Assembly (NCBI GenBank): GCA_946811185.2
Contig: OX328109.1
Location: 34,332,129-34,396,128 of the forward strand
Origin: Hippopus hippopus
Taxonomy: Eukaryota > Mollusca > Bivalvia > Cardiida > Cardiidae
Direction of reading: 5' to 3'
DNA: 64,000 bases
Below, one piece after another: positions 33,405 through 44,166 of this stretch. The notes under the pieces were generated by a model. The model saw nothing but the letters and a program-made list of their open reading frames with translations. It was not told where the DNA came from and searched no databases. The position numbers and the translations under genes were made by a program. How positions within the stretch are numbered: the first letter of the stretch is position 1; each line of letters begins with the position of its first letter.

Positions 33405-33583
33405 CGTATTCACAAATTATTCTTATGAACAACCTAAGTCTTATTGAAAATTTTCTGAATTTGAAAGTAACACAACTTCTGATTGGCTAAACCATTTGGT
33501 TTAGCCAATCAGAAGTTGCGTTACTTTATGAATCTAGAATGAGATCAAGAATGCTCTTGAGAATAGTTGATGAATACGGACCA
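33405..33583. repeat. Family E MITE
   Basis: Complete with a near-perfect inner inverted repeat ACTTCTGATTGGCTAAACCA / TGGTTTAGCCAATCAGAAGT. Confidence 0.85.
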
Positions 33584-33756
33584 TAGAGGGGAAAAAACCT
33601 TTTGGGATGACATTTTCCAGCCGAAACGCGGGACACCAGGTTAACAAATTTCACTAATAACTATGGATAACATGGGACCTATACATGTATGTAGAAGAAA
33701 AACACGTCCCTTATCCAGTAAACTACTTAGTAGTGTATGTTATCTCACAAAGCATA

Positions 33757-33959
33757 TTAACTCTGAGGCTGCTAAGTGCGACTCTCTGACCTTTTGCGGA
33801 CAGTGTAGATCAAGATCAGACTGCACAGAACGTGCAGTCCGATCCTTGATCTACAATGTCCGATAAGGAGACATGTGTCTCCAAAAAATAAATTTCGAGT
33901 AGCATTATTAGTTTCGGCTTAAAAGTTTCATTTAAGTTATCTAGCAAGTTAAGGTTTAA
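33757..33959 (+). repeat. Family D MITE
   Basis: TTAACTCTGAGGCTGC to AAGGTTTAA, TTAA on both sides. Confidence 0.85.
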
Positions 33960-34082
33960 AAGCAAAAATCCCCTCCAAGGGAAGCTACTCCACCAAACAA
34001 ACTATAAGACCTATTGCACGAAATATCCCCGCTCTAGCTTGCAACACCCAAGACTCATTACTGGATGTTTGCACGCCCAAAC

Positions 34083-34305
34083 CAACCCTTTACCAGTCGG
34101 CCAAATTAAACTGGTACAAATTATGAGCACTTTGCAGATGACAAATGAAAAGTGACTTAAATGATTGGATTGCTTTTAAAAGGTTTAGAAATGCTGCACT
34201 GAAAAAAAAAAAAGAGAAAATATTGATTGACAGCATTTTCTCCGTTTTTCTAACAAAAAATTTAAAAATATTTTCATTTTTCGGGCTGTAAAAAACGGGA
34301 TTTTG
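34083..34305 (-). repeat. Family C MITE, diverged
   Basis: AACCCTTTACCAGTCGGCC, damaged hairpin GAGAAAATATTGATTGACAGC, ..GGGATTTTGCAGC. Confidence 0.7.
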
Positions 34306-34509
34306 CAGCAATGAGAGTAAGTATTGATATACACACGTACTTGTTTTTTTTTTTTATCTTTCAGATTTAGAAAAGCGATTCAACGAAGACATGAATACTT
34401 GTGAAACAAGCGTTACCAGCAGATATTGTCTGATCCAAGCGTTTGCCAGTCTCGCACAACGAATGAAAAATGTGATTTTTCACGTCGATTGTTTTAAACC
34501 TACTATAAA

Positions 34510-35130
34510 TAGATGAAACTTTGCTAGCTTTTGACGTCATAGGTAAAGGTGAAGGTCAAAGGTCAAGGACATCGGGGAAAACAGCTTGGCTTTGAAATGT
34601 TTCGTGCTTTGAAATTGTATAAATGAAACCAAAAAATATTGCTCATGTGTAGTACACCCATGATACTTTGATAGCTTTTTACGTTATAACCTGAGGATCT
34701 GAGGTAAAAAGCTTGGTATTAATATGTGTTCATGCTTTGTTTGAAATATGTCAAAATAGTCAAATACAGATAGAATACCCCGCTAGCTTAGGACGTTATT
34801 ACTAAAGGTCAATGACGTTACATGAAATACCTTGGAATTAACATGCGTTTTTGTGTTGGATAAAAAAAAAAAAGCCAAATACCCTTAATATGTAGAATTT
34901 AGATCGATATGTTACTCTGCTATCTTCTGACGACATTGCTAGAAAAACAACTAGGTATTAATAATATCATGTATTCGTGTGTTGTTAGAAATCAGCCAAA
35001 AATTGTTGCACATGTTCAATACGGATGTGATTCTCCTCAAGCTTATGACGCCATAACAAACATTGGGGGAAATAACTTGGTACATACATACACGTGTTCA
35101 CGCGTTTTGAAATTAAAAAAAAATAGTTAA
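34510..35130. repeat. Degenerate tandem repeat, about five units of 110-140 bp
   Basis: Each unit carries 'GCTAGCTTNTGACG(T/C)CAT', then 'CTTGGTATTAA(T/C)ATG' and 'GTGTTCNTGCNTTG'-like words in the same order (units near 34520, 34665, 34775, 34905, 35020). Units are only loosely similar, so the array is old. It includes a GGTCAAAGGTCAAGGAC run at 34554-34570. Confidence 0.55.
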
Positions 35131-35283
35131 GTAGACGGTATGGATTCCAGATGAGACTGCATGTTTTATGGCAATGCTTTCACCCGTTTACTACCAATTG
35201 AATAATTCCGACATTTTTCAAGGTCTAATAGTTGATTTCTGAGCCAGTTCTGAAAAGATTTTGGTCAAAGTTTAGATCGGGTA

Positions 35284-35375
35284 TCGGACGGCTTCGACCC
35301 ACGATCAGACTGTACGTTCTGTGCATTCTGATCTTGATCTACGCCGTCCTTAGAAAGCATTCTAAGATGCCACTG
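35284..35375 (+). repeat. Family D-short MITE
   Basis: TCGGACGGCTTCGACCC .. GATCTTGATCTACGCCGTCC. Confidence 0.65.
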
Positions 35376-35484
35376 GCAGGGTAAGAGTAAAGTCTTTTGC
35401 TGTAAAATAATAATTCAACTTCTTTGAAAAAAAGAAAATCACTTACACTAAGAAAGATTCTTATTTCCAAAGCATGACTAAACG

Positions 35485-35565
35485 AGGGAACGTTATAGAT
35501 CCGAGATCAGACAACGCATTCTGTGCAGCCTGGTCTTGATCTGTGCTTTCCGTACATGTTTTAAA
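35485..35565 (+). repeat. Family D-short MITE
   Basis: GATCCGAGATCAGACAACGC .. CTTGATCTGTGCTTTCCG. Confidence 0.6.
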
Positions 35566-35683
35566 TTCAAGTTGCTCATTAGCAGTAAGACTCTTTAACT
35601 GTTAAAATATCAACTCGAGACTTCTGAAGGTAAAAAAAACTTAAACTCAGAAATGTTTCAATTTTATAAAAGGATTGTCTAAG

Positions 35684-35786
35684 TACTAGTAAGCGGACGG
35701 TAAAGATCCGAGATTAGACTGCACGTTCTGTGCAGTCTGATCTTGATCTTTGCCGTCCGCATAAGTCCCTATTTCTCTTATGGCGT
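35684..35786 (+). repeat. Family D-short MITE
   Basis: AAGCGGACGGTAAAGATCCG .. perfect hairpin .. CTTTGCCGTCCGCATAAG. Confidence 0.75.
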
Positions 35787-35808
35787 TCAAATGTTGAAGA
35801 ATTTGTTA

Positions 35809-36020
35809 TTAATCCTTATCCGGCTAAATAAATAAAATGATATTTTAAATACGATCATAAAAACCAAAATATTGCTATTTCAAAATCATATTTTGGGGAA
35901 TAACATCTCCTTGTCGGACAGTGTAGATCCAAGATCAGACTGCACGTTCTGTGCAGTCTGATCTTGATCTATACAGTCCGCAAAAGGTCAGTGAGTCGCG
36001 CTTAGTAGCCTAAGAGTTAA
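35809..36020 (-). repeat. Family D MITE
   Basis: TTAATCCTTATCCGGC to CCTAAGAGTTAA; TTAA at both ends, perfect hairpin. Confidence 0.9.
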
Positions 36021-36135
36021 CGGTTTCACGAGTACGCAGTCATCACGAAACAATAGTAAGTGGTTTACCGTACTTCAACTTAACAGTATTACTTCCGTGT
36101 ATAGAAATTAAATGCGTCATGCTTTATGGAAAGTG

Positions 36136-36316
36136 TACGGTGGCACAAAAGTGACATGGAAGATATATTTTATACTACGTGCGCACGCAGTAGCTAATAC
36201 GTGCGCACGTAATAAGTAATACGTGCGCACGCAGTAGTATTACGTGCGCACGTATTAGCTACTGCGTGCGCACGTAGTATAAAATATATCTTCCATGTCA
36301 CTTTTGTGCCACCGTA
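36136..36316. repeat. Perfect 76-bp inverted repeat with 29-bp centre
   Basis: Arms 36136-36211 and 36241-36316 are exact complements as read. The word ACGTGCGCACG occurs five times, including in the centre. No mismatch in 76 bp implies recent origin or gene conversion. It replaces the left end of the adjoining B copy. Confidence 0.93.
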
Positions 36317-36562
36317 AAAGTGGGTTAAATGCAGTTGCAAAAAGTTTCGACGAAGATCAGCCTGCGCAGTCCGCGCAGTCTGACCTGAAGTCGAACCTTT
36401 TTTGCGTCAGGTTAATTTTCTGCATATCCAAGGACATTCTACATCAGGATTTAGCCGATGTTCGACAAAAAGAATTTAATGGATCGAAAATTATGTGATG
36501 ACTGATTTGGTATAATACATCAGAAAGATGCATTAAACCCCTTTTTGCCGAAGCATTGCTCA
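36317..36562 (+). repeat. Family B MITE lacking its left end
   Basis: Begins at GTGGGTTAAATGCAGTTGC; hairpin and the GATGCATTAAACCCC end present. Confidence 0.78.
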
Positions 36563-37305
36563 AATCCTTTTCCAAACGCTCATGAGCTTGAGTAAGAGGT
36601 TCCGAATTCGATCTTCAATCGCGATGCTTTTTAGTTGCAATGTCCTTTGGCAAGACACTTAAGGGCCCTATTTTAGTACCAGTCAAACCCAGAACACACA
36701 GACATGGGTTAGCTGTCGCTGCAATATAGTTGAAATAAAAATGAAAGCTGTGAAAAAATTATTCAATAGATCAATCAGTCCATGATGACACCAGCACGAG
36801 GCTGGGGCCGTGTAACGTCTTGCTCAAGGACAACCCTTTGGCTAGTGCAGCGCTTGGGTAACGAAGCAAGATTTTCTGATGATAACTCAAACCCTTTGAT
36901 ACTTTGACCCTTTTCAGTGCCATAGGTGAAAACAGAACCTGCAGTTTACTCTTCGATTCGTATTATCAACTTGTTGCGTCAAACCTATATAATTTAATAT
37001 AAGTTGTTTTCATGAATATTGGCGAGTTCTGATTGGCTGAAAATTTTTTTTCATAGCTCCATGAAAAAAAAATCACGTTATGCCGGAACTACTTTCCTTG
37101 AAGGTTACTCAGTGCGGGTCCTACACACTGCCGTGTTCATTTACTTTCGTTTTATTGGTTAATTTTCAGTATTGGGGAAACTACTTCCCTTTGTATCCTT
37201 GCGCCATACAAATATGAGTGGAAGGGGCTTAGAAACTCCAAATGAATGCAGTTTGAATTATTTCCGTGGGTGTATGTTGTCTGTAATACGTGTATTAATT
37301 TATAA
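36563..37305. other. SINE-like pieces, no gene
   Basis: 36600-36720 (GAATTCGATCTTCAATCGCG, TTGGCAAGACACTTAAGGGC) and 36780-36890 (GAGGCTGGGGCCGTGTAACG, CTTGCTCAAGGACAACCC) look like parts of reversed tRNA-derived SINEs. 37050-37080 is a small hairpin of CATGGAGCTATG type. Confidence 0.45.
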
Positions 37306-37456
37306 GGAATGAAGAGAATTTTTTTTTTTCATGGAAGTATGAAAAAAAAAAACCTAATCACACTTTTGTATGAAACCGCTTCGCGGTTTCATACAGTGTG
37401 ATAAGGTTTTTTTTTTTTTCATACCTCCATGAAAACATAAAAATTCTCTTCATTCC
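37306..37456. repeat. Long imperfect palindrome
   Basis: GGAATGAAGAGAATTTTT at the left pairs with AAAAATTCTCTTCATTCC at the right. The inner part pairs as TATGAAACCGC / GCGGTTTCATA around TTC. A/T runs of unequal length sit between. Total 151 bp. Confidence 0.85.
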
Positions 37457-37551
37457 CTAAATGGCAAATATCTGCCTGGATTTCAGTAGTTGTTATTTTC
37501 AGCCACAGAAAGAGGCCGTGTCCGTTTATTTTGTGCTGAAAGAATTAAGTC

Positions 37552-37805
37552 TACCATACTACAAAATTTTAGACTCGTTCAAATTAAAAGCATTTGCAGA
37601 TGACATGTTAAATGTAGCCCACAAGATCACTTATGTCCTTGAAAGTGTTGAAAAAATCATGGGAAAAAAAGAAAATGCTGCTTACCAGCATTTTTCCTTT
37701 TTCCTACCATGATTTTAAATGGCTTCTTCTTCAGAAAATGGTGAATATGCTAATACTTTCAATTTTGAACTGGTCTAAATTTTTGTCGCCGGTTATAAAA
37801 TTGAG
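37552..37805 (-). repeat. Family C MITE
   Basis: ACAAAATTTTAGACTCGTTC .. GAAAATGCTGCTTACCAGC .. degraded right end. Confidence 0.72.
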
Positions 37806-37895
37806 TATAAGGTCAGAAATGAACCCCGATTCTACCTAAATAAGAACAAATTCAGTTTGAACTTGTCTTGAGTGCCCCTCCCCCTCCGCCTTTCA

Positions 37896-38051
37896 TTAAT
37901 TCTTTACCAAAATACCCAATTTTGGATTCGACCAAATTGAAAGCACGATAGGTTATTTGTTGCTAAACTGATGATATCTGTTTTTGTCTGTGTTTGTTTG
38001 CCAGCATTTTCTCCATTACACAAAATTCGGGTTTGTTTGGTAAAGAGTTAA
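37896..38051 (-). repeat. Family C MITE with internal deletion
   Basis: TTAATTCTTTACCAAAA and GTTTGGTAAAGAGTTAA ends with TTAA on both sides; the left hairpin arm is deleted. Confidence 0.78.
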
Positions 38052-38069
38052 TCCGCTTTCATTCATTGT

Positions 38070-38303
38070 TTAACAATTTACCAAACAACAAAATTTTAGA
38101 CCTGTATAAATTGAAAGCATTTACAGACGACAAAATAAATGTGGTGCAAGTGGTTCATTTTCGGTTGAAAGTGTAGAAATAATTGTGAGAAAAGGAGAAA
38201 ATGTTGGTTACCAGCATTTTTTCCTTTCACAACAATGTTTTCAAGAGCCATTTTTAGATGGGTCTTTAAAACTCTGTAGGAATATTGTTTGATAAAGTGT
38301 TAA
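38070..38303 (-). repeat. Family C MITE
   Basis: Complete, TTAA at both ends, hairpin GAAAATGTTGGTTACCAGC. Confidence 0.83.
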
Positions 38304-38454
38304 ACGGGAGGAAGAGTTCAGTCAGGTCATTTCTCTTGAAACTATCCGGTCCTAATATTTCTGTGTAAGCCGTCTTTTCCTAGAAATGTATGTTTTTGAT
38401 TCATCAGTGTAACACGGAAGTTTTATCAAGAAGCTTTCGTGTATGATATTTAAC

Positions 38455-38665
38455 AATGCTATGTGAAAACAGGGCTTAATGCATCTGCAAAAAGTATCGA
38501 CCCATGTGAGCTTGCGCAGTCCACGCAGGCTCACATGGGTCAAAACTTTTTGCTATCTGTCGATTGTTACACTAAAGGGATTTTTTAGATCAATAATTAT
38601 GTGATGACTTGCTCGGTATGATACATCACGGAAATGCACTACAAGTCCTTATGGCTCTTATATGT
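38455..38665 (+). repeat. Family B MITE with shortened middle
   Basis: Perfect hairpin ATGTGAGCTTGCGCAGTCCA.. at left; about 50 bp of the centre is missing. Confidence 0.8.
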
Positions 38666-38690
38666 CTGACGAATCGCAACCTTTTATCCG

Positions 38691-38872
38691 TAACCAAGCA
38701 ACAACGAGTTTTAACGACCATAAGAAGAAAGGATTTTGAAAAGAAATGTGGGAGAAGGAGAGAATGCCGGTACCCTTTCAAGGACAAAACCAACCATTAC
38801 AGATACATTTAATATGTGGCCTGCAGGTGTCCTCAATTTGGAAAAGTCTAAAATTTTGTTGTGTAGGAAAAA
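38691..38872 (+). repeat. Family C MITE, hairpin deleted
   Basis: GAGTTTTAACGACCATAAG .. GAGAATGCCGGTACCC .. TCTAAAATTTTGTTGTG. Confidence 0.65.
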
Positions 38873-39078
38873 GTTAATCCTTTACGAAATAATTCTGTTT
38901 TCTAAAGGTCCCCAAAACTCCCGAAAACATTGTGGGAAAAGAAGAAAATGATGATAACCAACAATTTCTCCTTCTTCCTCAATCGTTACTATCCTTTCAA
39001 AGGCAAATCCCTCCATTTGAGCCATGTTTAATTTTCATCTGCCAATGTTCTTAATAAAGACACGTCTAACATTGTTTC
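38873..39078 (+). repeat. Family C MITE, diverged
   Basis: TTAATCCTTTACGAAAT .. GGGAAAAGAAGAAAATGATG .. CATTTGAGCCATGTTTAATT. Confidence 0.65.
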
Positions 39079-39132
39079 ATTTTTATTGTGGTTTATACAG
39101 ATCAGAGAGTAACTAAAATATTTAGAGGAAAA

Positions 39133-39495
39133 CAGGCTCAGTGCAATCGGCAACCCGGTCTATATTTATGAGACCCGGCTCAGTGCAATCGGAAATCCGG
39201 TCTTTCTATTTATAGATCACGCTCAGCACAATCGGGAACCCAGTCTATATATTTATACATCAGGTTCAGTGCAATCGGGAATCCGATCTATATATTCATG
39301 AGACCGGGCTCATTGCAATCGGGAATCCGGTCTAAATATTTATAGATCAGGCTCAGATCAATCGGGAATCCGGTCTATATTTATGAGACTAGGTTCAGTG
39401 CAATCGGGAATCCGGTCTATATTTAAGAGACTAGGCTCATTGCAATCGAGAATGTGGGTCTATTTTTATTGGATCAGGCTCAGATCAATCGGGTT
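39133..39495. repeat. Minisatellite, ~50-60 bp unit, about seven copies
   Basis: Each unit has GGCTCAGTGCAATCGGGAAT, CCGGTCTATAT and TTTATGAGACC or TTTATAGATCA. Two unit types (GAGACC and GATCAG) roughly alternate, suggesting a higher-order dimer. Confidence 0.9.
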
Positions 39496-40587
39496 TTTGT
39501 AGGTGGAGTCTTATTATTTCACGAGCAGTAAGGCGGCTTATTTCCGGCAAAGAAATGAACAGCGTATGTAAATATCATCAACCGAGGTTTTTGATCAACG
39601 GATCACCCGAGGTTTGCCGAATGAATCTTGATCATGTGACATTTCCACAAGCCTTTGCGAAATTCAGGACCTCTCTAGATTCTCTAAATCTAAATATCCC
39701 ATACAGTGAGATTTTCCCTGTGAAAAGACTTTGAAAACGTAATATTTGGGTGGTCGATATAGGCTGAATTTTTCCATTTAATTAGATTTGCCGTTTAGGA
39801 AGTAAAATCATGAGCATACACTTATACATGTACTTCGAGTCATGTCTATTGATCCATAATCACGTTTGAATCAGTGCAATATTGATGTATTGATCGTCAG
39901 TTCAACTGAAATTGTGGCAACTTTAAAGATACAGTTTTCAGCCAGTTTGTAACCCATTTCACCCTAATTTTATGAAATTATGATCTTTCTTGTATTTTCA
40001 TGCCAAATGTTGCCCTTGATGGCTGCAAGATTGCACAGATTACAACGGATAGAAAATGTATTTCATGTTTTTGAGGTCTTCAAAGCAATCGCTTTTGTCG
40101 TGTCTGGTGAGAACAAATCCTTGTGTTTTTTATCCCTTACACGATATATATTGTTAATTTATCTATGTTTACACAACTGAGCTATTCTACACACTTTCAA
40201 TTTTTAACAGTTTTTTTTCTCTTTAGCTGTAAGGATGTATCTTTAAAAGAAATCAGTATAGTAAGATGCGGATGTTGCTTTATCAACATTCTAGCGCACG
40301 CATTTCTTCGAAGGCTAAATTTAGACAACCGTAATCGTAATAAAAATAGCACAAGCTTTGAATGATTGTTAAAAAATGAAAACATATTTGATGAAAAAGT
40401 AAAAATTTAGGGGACGGGGTCAACGAACAAGTCCTTCAAAAGCCACTTGCTTCTTTTCGCACGATATTTTCGAAAACTTACAATTTCAGGATTATAAAAG
40501 TTTAAACTTGGGGGAATAATGTCGATTCACAATACGGAAATTGAATATTTGAGATAGACACGGACTGAAATTTACACTTTACTTAGC
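39496..40587. other. No gene recognised
   Basis: About 1.1 kb without recognised repeats; open frames here (39980, 40123) lack domain resemblance. Confidence 0.4.
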
Positions 40588-40771
40588 AATCCCATGTTTT
40601 AACGATCCGGCGAAAGAATGTCTCTGAAAACAATGTTGGATAAGGAGAAACTGGTGTTAACCAGCATTTTATCCATTTTCCACCATTGTTTACCCATATT
40701 AAACGAATCCTGTCCTAAACCACGATGTTTTCAATATAAACGAGTTTAAAAAAAATGTCATCTATTAGAGT
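40588..40771 (+). repeat. Family C MITE, diverged
   Basis: CAATCCCATGTTTTAACGATC .. TGGTGTTAACCAGC .. AGAGTTTAA. Confidence 0.7.
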
Positions 40772-41000
40772 TTAACTCTTTACCAAACGACAAAATTTTA
40801 GACCAGTTCAAATTGAAAGCATTTGCAGACGACAAATCAAGTGTGACTTAAACGTTTTCATTTGATTTGGGAAAGGTAAAAAACATTGTGTGAAAAGGAG
40901 AAAATGCTGGTTTCCAGCATTTTCTCCGTTTCCCCATAATGTTTTCAAAAACTTTCTTTCGTAAGGTCGTTAAAAGCCGGAATTGTGTGGAAAAAGGTCA
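40772..41000 (-). repeat. Family C MITE
   Basis: TTAACTCTTTACCAAACGAC start, GAAAATGCTGGTTTCCAGC hairpin; right end slightly altered. Confidence 0.83.
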
Positions 41001-41440
41001 ACCCGTTACACCATTGCCGTTTTATCGAACCAGGATTTCAGCAATTTATGTACATAAATTAACCACTGATTAGTTTTGAATGAATATTTAAATGATGATT
41101 TACGCCGCTTTCACCAGTCCTAGGCCAGGGCTCTGTAGTGTCTTGCCCAAGGATGCTCCTAGGAGGGACCCAGTGGATCGAGTGAAACTCGAGCCCGGGG
41201 CCTCCAGGTCACAGGTCCTACACTTTACCACTGAGCCACACAGGATCCCAACCCATGATAAGTATAAATATGATTTTCATGGAAATAGAAAGGCTAAATC
41301 TTTGTATCAAATCGTAAAAGGTTATTTTTAGCAAACTCTGTGTTCCTTTTTCCTGAATAGTTGAATGATGTGTGCGTAGTCAATACAGATAAAGTGCAAA
41401 ATTAATGTATATCAGCCGTTAAGATGATGTGCACAAGATA
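41001..41440 (-). repeat. tRNA-derived SINE (41091-41250) in unique sequence
   Basis: Minus strand TGTGGCTCAGTGGTAAAGTG (A box) and CGGGCTCGAGTTTCACTCG (B box), body ending GAAAGCGGCGTAAATC. The remainder is unique. Confidence 0.65.
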
Positions 41441-41508
41441 CGACTACTATTGCAGACAGTGTAGATTGAGATCAGACTGCCAGCATCTAATAGTCTGACC
41501 TTTAATCA
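41441..41508. repeat. Family D fragment
   Basis: GCAGACAGTGTAGATTGAG and a broken hairpin. Confidence 0.6.
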
Positions 41509-41522
41509 TCAAAAACATATGA

Positions 41523-41787
41523 AATGAGCCCTGTCACATTGAAAAGGGGCTTAGTGCATCAACGAAAAGTATCAACCCATGCCTGCCTACGGAGACTGCA
41601 GGCTGACATGGGTCGAAACTTTTTGCTATCAGTCAATTTTTTGCATGTCAAAGGACCTTTCTACCACATGATTCAGTCGGTTGTTAGACAAATAACTATG
41701 CGATGACTAGCTTGGTATAATGCATCATTGAACTGGAAGAAAGCTTCTTTTGTCAGAAAACCCTTTTTTGCCAGAGCAGGGCTTATG
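41523..41787 (+). repeat. Family B MITE
   Basis: Complete though diverged; hairpin has lost symmetry. Confidence 0.8.
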
Positions 41788-41834
41788 TATGTTAACAGGT
41801 ACTCTGACAAACTATAGCCACGCAAGATCTTCAT

Positions 41835-42066
41835 TATTTGCCCTTTTCCAGACGACAAAATTTCTACTCGTCTAAATTGAAAGCGGTTGCAGACGACAAA
41901 TTAAATGTGGCTCAAATGATGTGGTGTATTTGTGAAAAGGAAGAAAACATTATGGGAAAAGAAGAAAATGCTGGTTTCCAGCATTTTCTTCTTTTCCCAC
42001 AATGTTTTCATAAAGCCTTCTTTCTCAAGGTCATGGAAAACACGTGATTTTTAGGAACAGGATTAA
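41835..42066 (-). repeat. Family C MITE
   Basis: GACGACAAAATTTCTACTCG .. GAAAATGCTGGTTTCCAGC .. ..CAGGATTAA. Confidence 0.8.
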
Positions 42067-42082
42067 GATCTTCCTCTTTCGA

Positions 42083-42298
42083 CTAAACGCTTTACCACAC
42101 AACGACCCCTGGGAAGAAGAATTTTGAAAACAATGGAGGAAAAGGAGAAAATGATGCTTACCTGTTTTTTTCCCTTTCCCACCATCTTTCCATCCTTTCA
42201 ATGACATATTTAGTCATTTGAGCCACACTTAATTTGTCGTCTGCGACTTCTTTGAATTTGGATGAATCTTAAAATTAGTCGTATGGTAATGGTTTAAC
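42083..42298 (+). repeat. Family C MITE
   Basis: CTTTACCACACAACGACC .. GAGCCACACTTAATTTGTCG .. GGTAATGGTTTAA; hairpin decayed. Confidence 0.75.
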
Positions 42299-42327
42299 AT
42301 GTCCGTTTCATTGACGGTGATCGATCC

Positions 42328-42406
42328 AGTTTTGCCGATAGTGTAGTTCGGGATAAGACTGTAATTAGATTACAGTCTGATCTTTCGTTCACACTGTTCG
42401 ATGCTT
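42328..42406. repeat. Family D-type hairpin remnant
   Basis: GACTGTAATTAGATTACAGTC inside GATAGTGTAG .. CACACTGTTC. Confidence 0.6.
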
Positions 42407-42424
42407 TTTTGAAAGAAAAAATCC

Positions 42425-42613
42425 TGGTTAAAATCTTGTGCAGACGGTGTAGATCATGAACAGACTGCACAGAACGTGCAGTCTGATCTTGGATATACAC
42501 TATCCGATAAGAAGGTATCCCTCCCCCCCCCCCCCAAAAAAAAAACTTTTAAATAGCAACGTTCGGGTTTTTTTAATGTCGGCTTGAAAGCATCATTTAA
42601 CTCATTTAACTCA
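42425..42613 (+). repeat. Family D MITE, left end lost
   Basis: Perfect hairpin, then a C12/A10 homopolymer block at 42522-42544 and GTCGGCTTGAAAGCATCATTT. Confidence 0.78.
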
Positions 42614-42842
42614 TTAACCCTTTACCAAACAATCCAGGGTTTTAACGACCTGGATGAAAGATATTTTTGACGACACCGTGGGAAAAGGAGAAAATGCTGG
42701 TAACCAGCATTTTCTCCTATTCCCACAATGTTTTTCCTACCCATTCCAAGACATATCTGATAATTCAAGCCATGTTTAATTTGTTGTCTATAAGTATTTT
42801 GAATGCAGACGAATTAAAAATGTTGTTGTCTGGTAAAGGGGA
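42614..42842 (+). repeat. Family C MITE
   Basis: TTAACCCTTTACCAAACAATCC .. intact hairpin .. GTTGTCTGGTAAAGG. Confidence 0.85.
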
Positions 42843-42869
42843 GAGCAGGAAAAATGGTTTAAAGAAAAC

Positions 42870-43303
42870 TTAACTCCTTACCAGAAGACAAAATTTCAGA
42901 CAAGTCCAAATTGAAAGCAGTTGCAGACGACAAATTAAACGTGGACCAAATAATTTCAATTGTCTTTGAAAGGGTGGAAAAACATTGTTAGAAAAGGAGC
43001 AAATGCTGGTTACCAGTATTTTCTCCTTTTCCCACAATGTTTTCTACAGCCTCAATTCACCAGTATTATTAACTCTTATCCTGCTATATAAGTGAAATGA
43101 AACTTTTAAGCCGATAGTGAAAACCCAAAATTCGCTATTTCAAATGTAATTTTTTGAGGAAAATACGTCTTTATCGGACAGTGTAGATCAAAGATCAGAC
43201 TGCACGTTCTGTGCAGTCTGATCTTGATCTACACTGTCCGCAAAAGGTCAGTGAGTCGCGCTTAGCAGCCTAAAGGTTTAAACAGGATTGTTTGGTAAAG
43301 ACT
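42870..43303 (-). repeat. Family C MITE interrupted by a family D MITE
   Basis: C runs to CACCAGTATTATTAA (43072) and resumes as TTAAACAGGATTGTTTGGTAAAG at 43278. Confidence 0.85.
43069..43281 (-). repeat. Family D MITE inserted at TTAA
   Basis: TTAACTCTTATCCTGC to CCTAAAGGTTTAA; perfect hairpin. Confidence 0.9.
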
Positions 43304-43389
43304 GGATTGTGTATAAGGCTTAAATCACAGTAAGTGTTGTACAGTTCGTAGCGTGAGTGATTAATTGATTGAGAAAGGATGTCGTCTGG

Positions 43390-43800
43390 GCTGCGATTTG
43401 TCGATTCATTCTGGGTGAGTAGTTCAATATTTTACTGTGTGTCTGTCTGTCCGTCTGTCCACCTGTTCCGCTGTCTGTCCGTCAGCTCTGTCTGTCAAAC
43501 ATGTTCGATGTCGTTCTGTCTGTGTGTTGCGATTTGTCGATTCATTCTGGGTGAGAAGTTCGATATTAAACTATGTGTCTGTCCATCCGTCTGCACATCT
43601 ATTCGTCCGTCCGTCCGTCTGTCAAACACGTTCGATGTCGTGCTGTCTGTGTGTTGCATATTGTTAATTCAATCAGAACGACTAGTTTGAAACCTGTCTG
43701 TTTGTGTGTCTGTCCGTGTGTCTGTCTGTCTTTGTCCTTCCGTCCGTCCGTCCGTCCGCACAGACAGACAGACAAACAGACAGAGCCACGAGAAACTCGT
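43390..43800. repeat. Minisatellite of ~130 bp units rich in CTGT/CCGT
   Basis: GCGATTTGTCGATTCATTCTGG recurs at 43393 and 43529 and, diverged, near 43655. GTCAAACANGTTCGATGTCG appears in each unit. The last unit runs into (CTGT)n(CCGT)n and reverses to ACAGACAGAC. Confidence 0.85.
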
Positions 43801-43940
43801 TAAGGGGAAGCGAAAAAGTAAATGAGAAGAAAAAAAAATCTGTTCGTTTTTGTAGTCTTCGGGATGTTTTCTTTCAGTTATTTCTTTGTTCATAGTTGTT
43901 TCCCCTTTCATCAAAGCAAAGTTGGTAACTTTTTTTACGT

Positions 43941-44012
43941 TTTGCGGAAGATAAAGGTTCGAGATCAGATTACACAAAACGTGTAGCCAGATCTTGGATC
44001 TACATGGTCCAG
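43941..44012. repeat. Family D-type hairpin remnant
   Basis: GAGATCAGATTACACAAAACGTG .. CAGATCTTGGATCTACATGG. Confidence 0.6.
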
Positions 44013-44166
44013 TCATTCGTAAACAATCTCTACATTCAATGGATTGTGTTTTTTTGCCATTGAAAAAACGAAAAAAGACTTTGGTATGTGACAAAAAATT
44101 TTGGAATGCTTGTACACTGAACAGATAAAGCAAATACGTCTTTTTCTGCTTGTTTGATTGCTATCC

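Noticed and set aside
43379..44133. Cys/Val/Ser-rich frames on both strands
   Set aside because: Translations of the CTGT/CCGT minisatellite; frames overlap on both strands.
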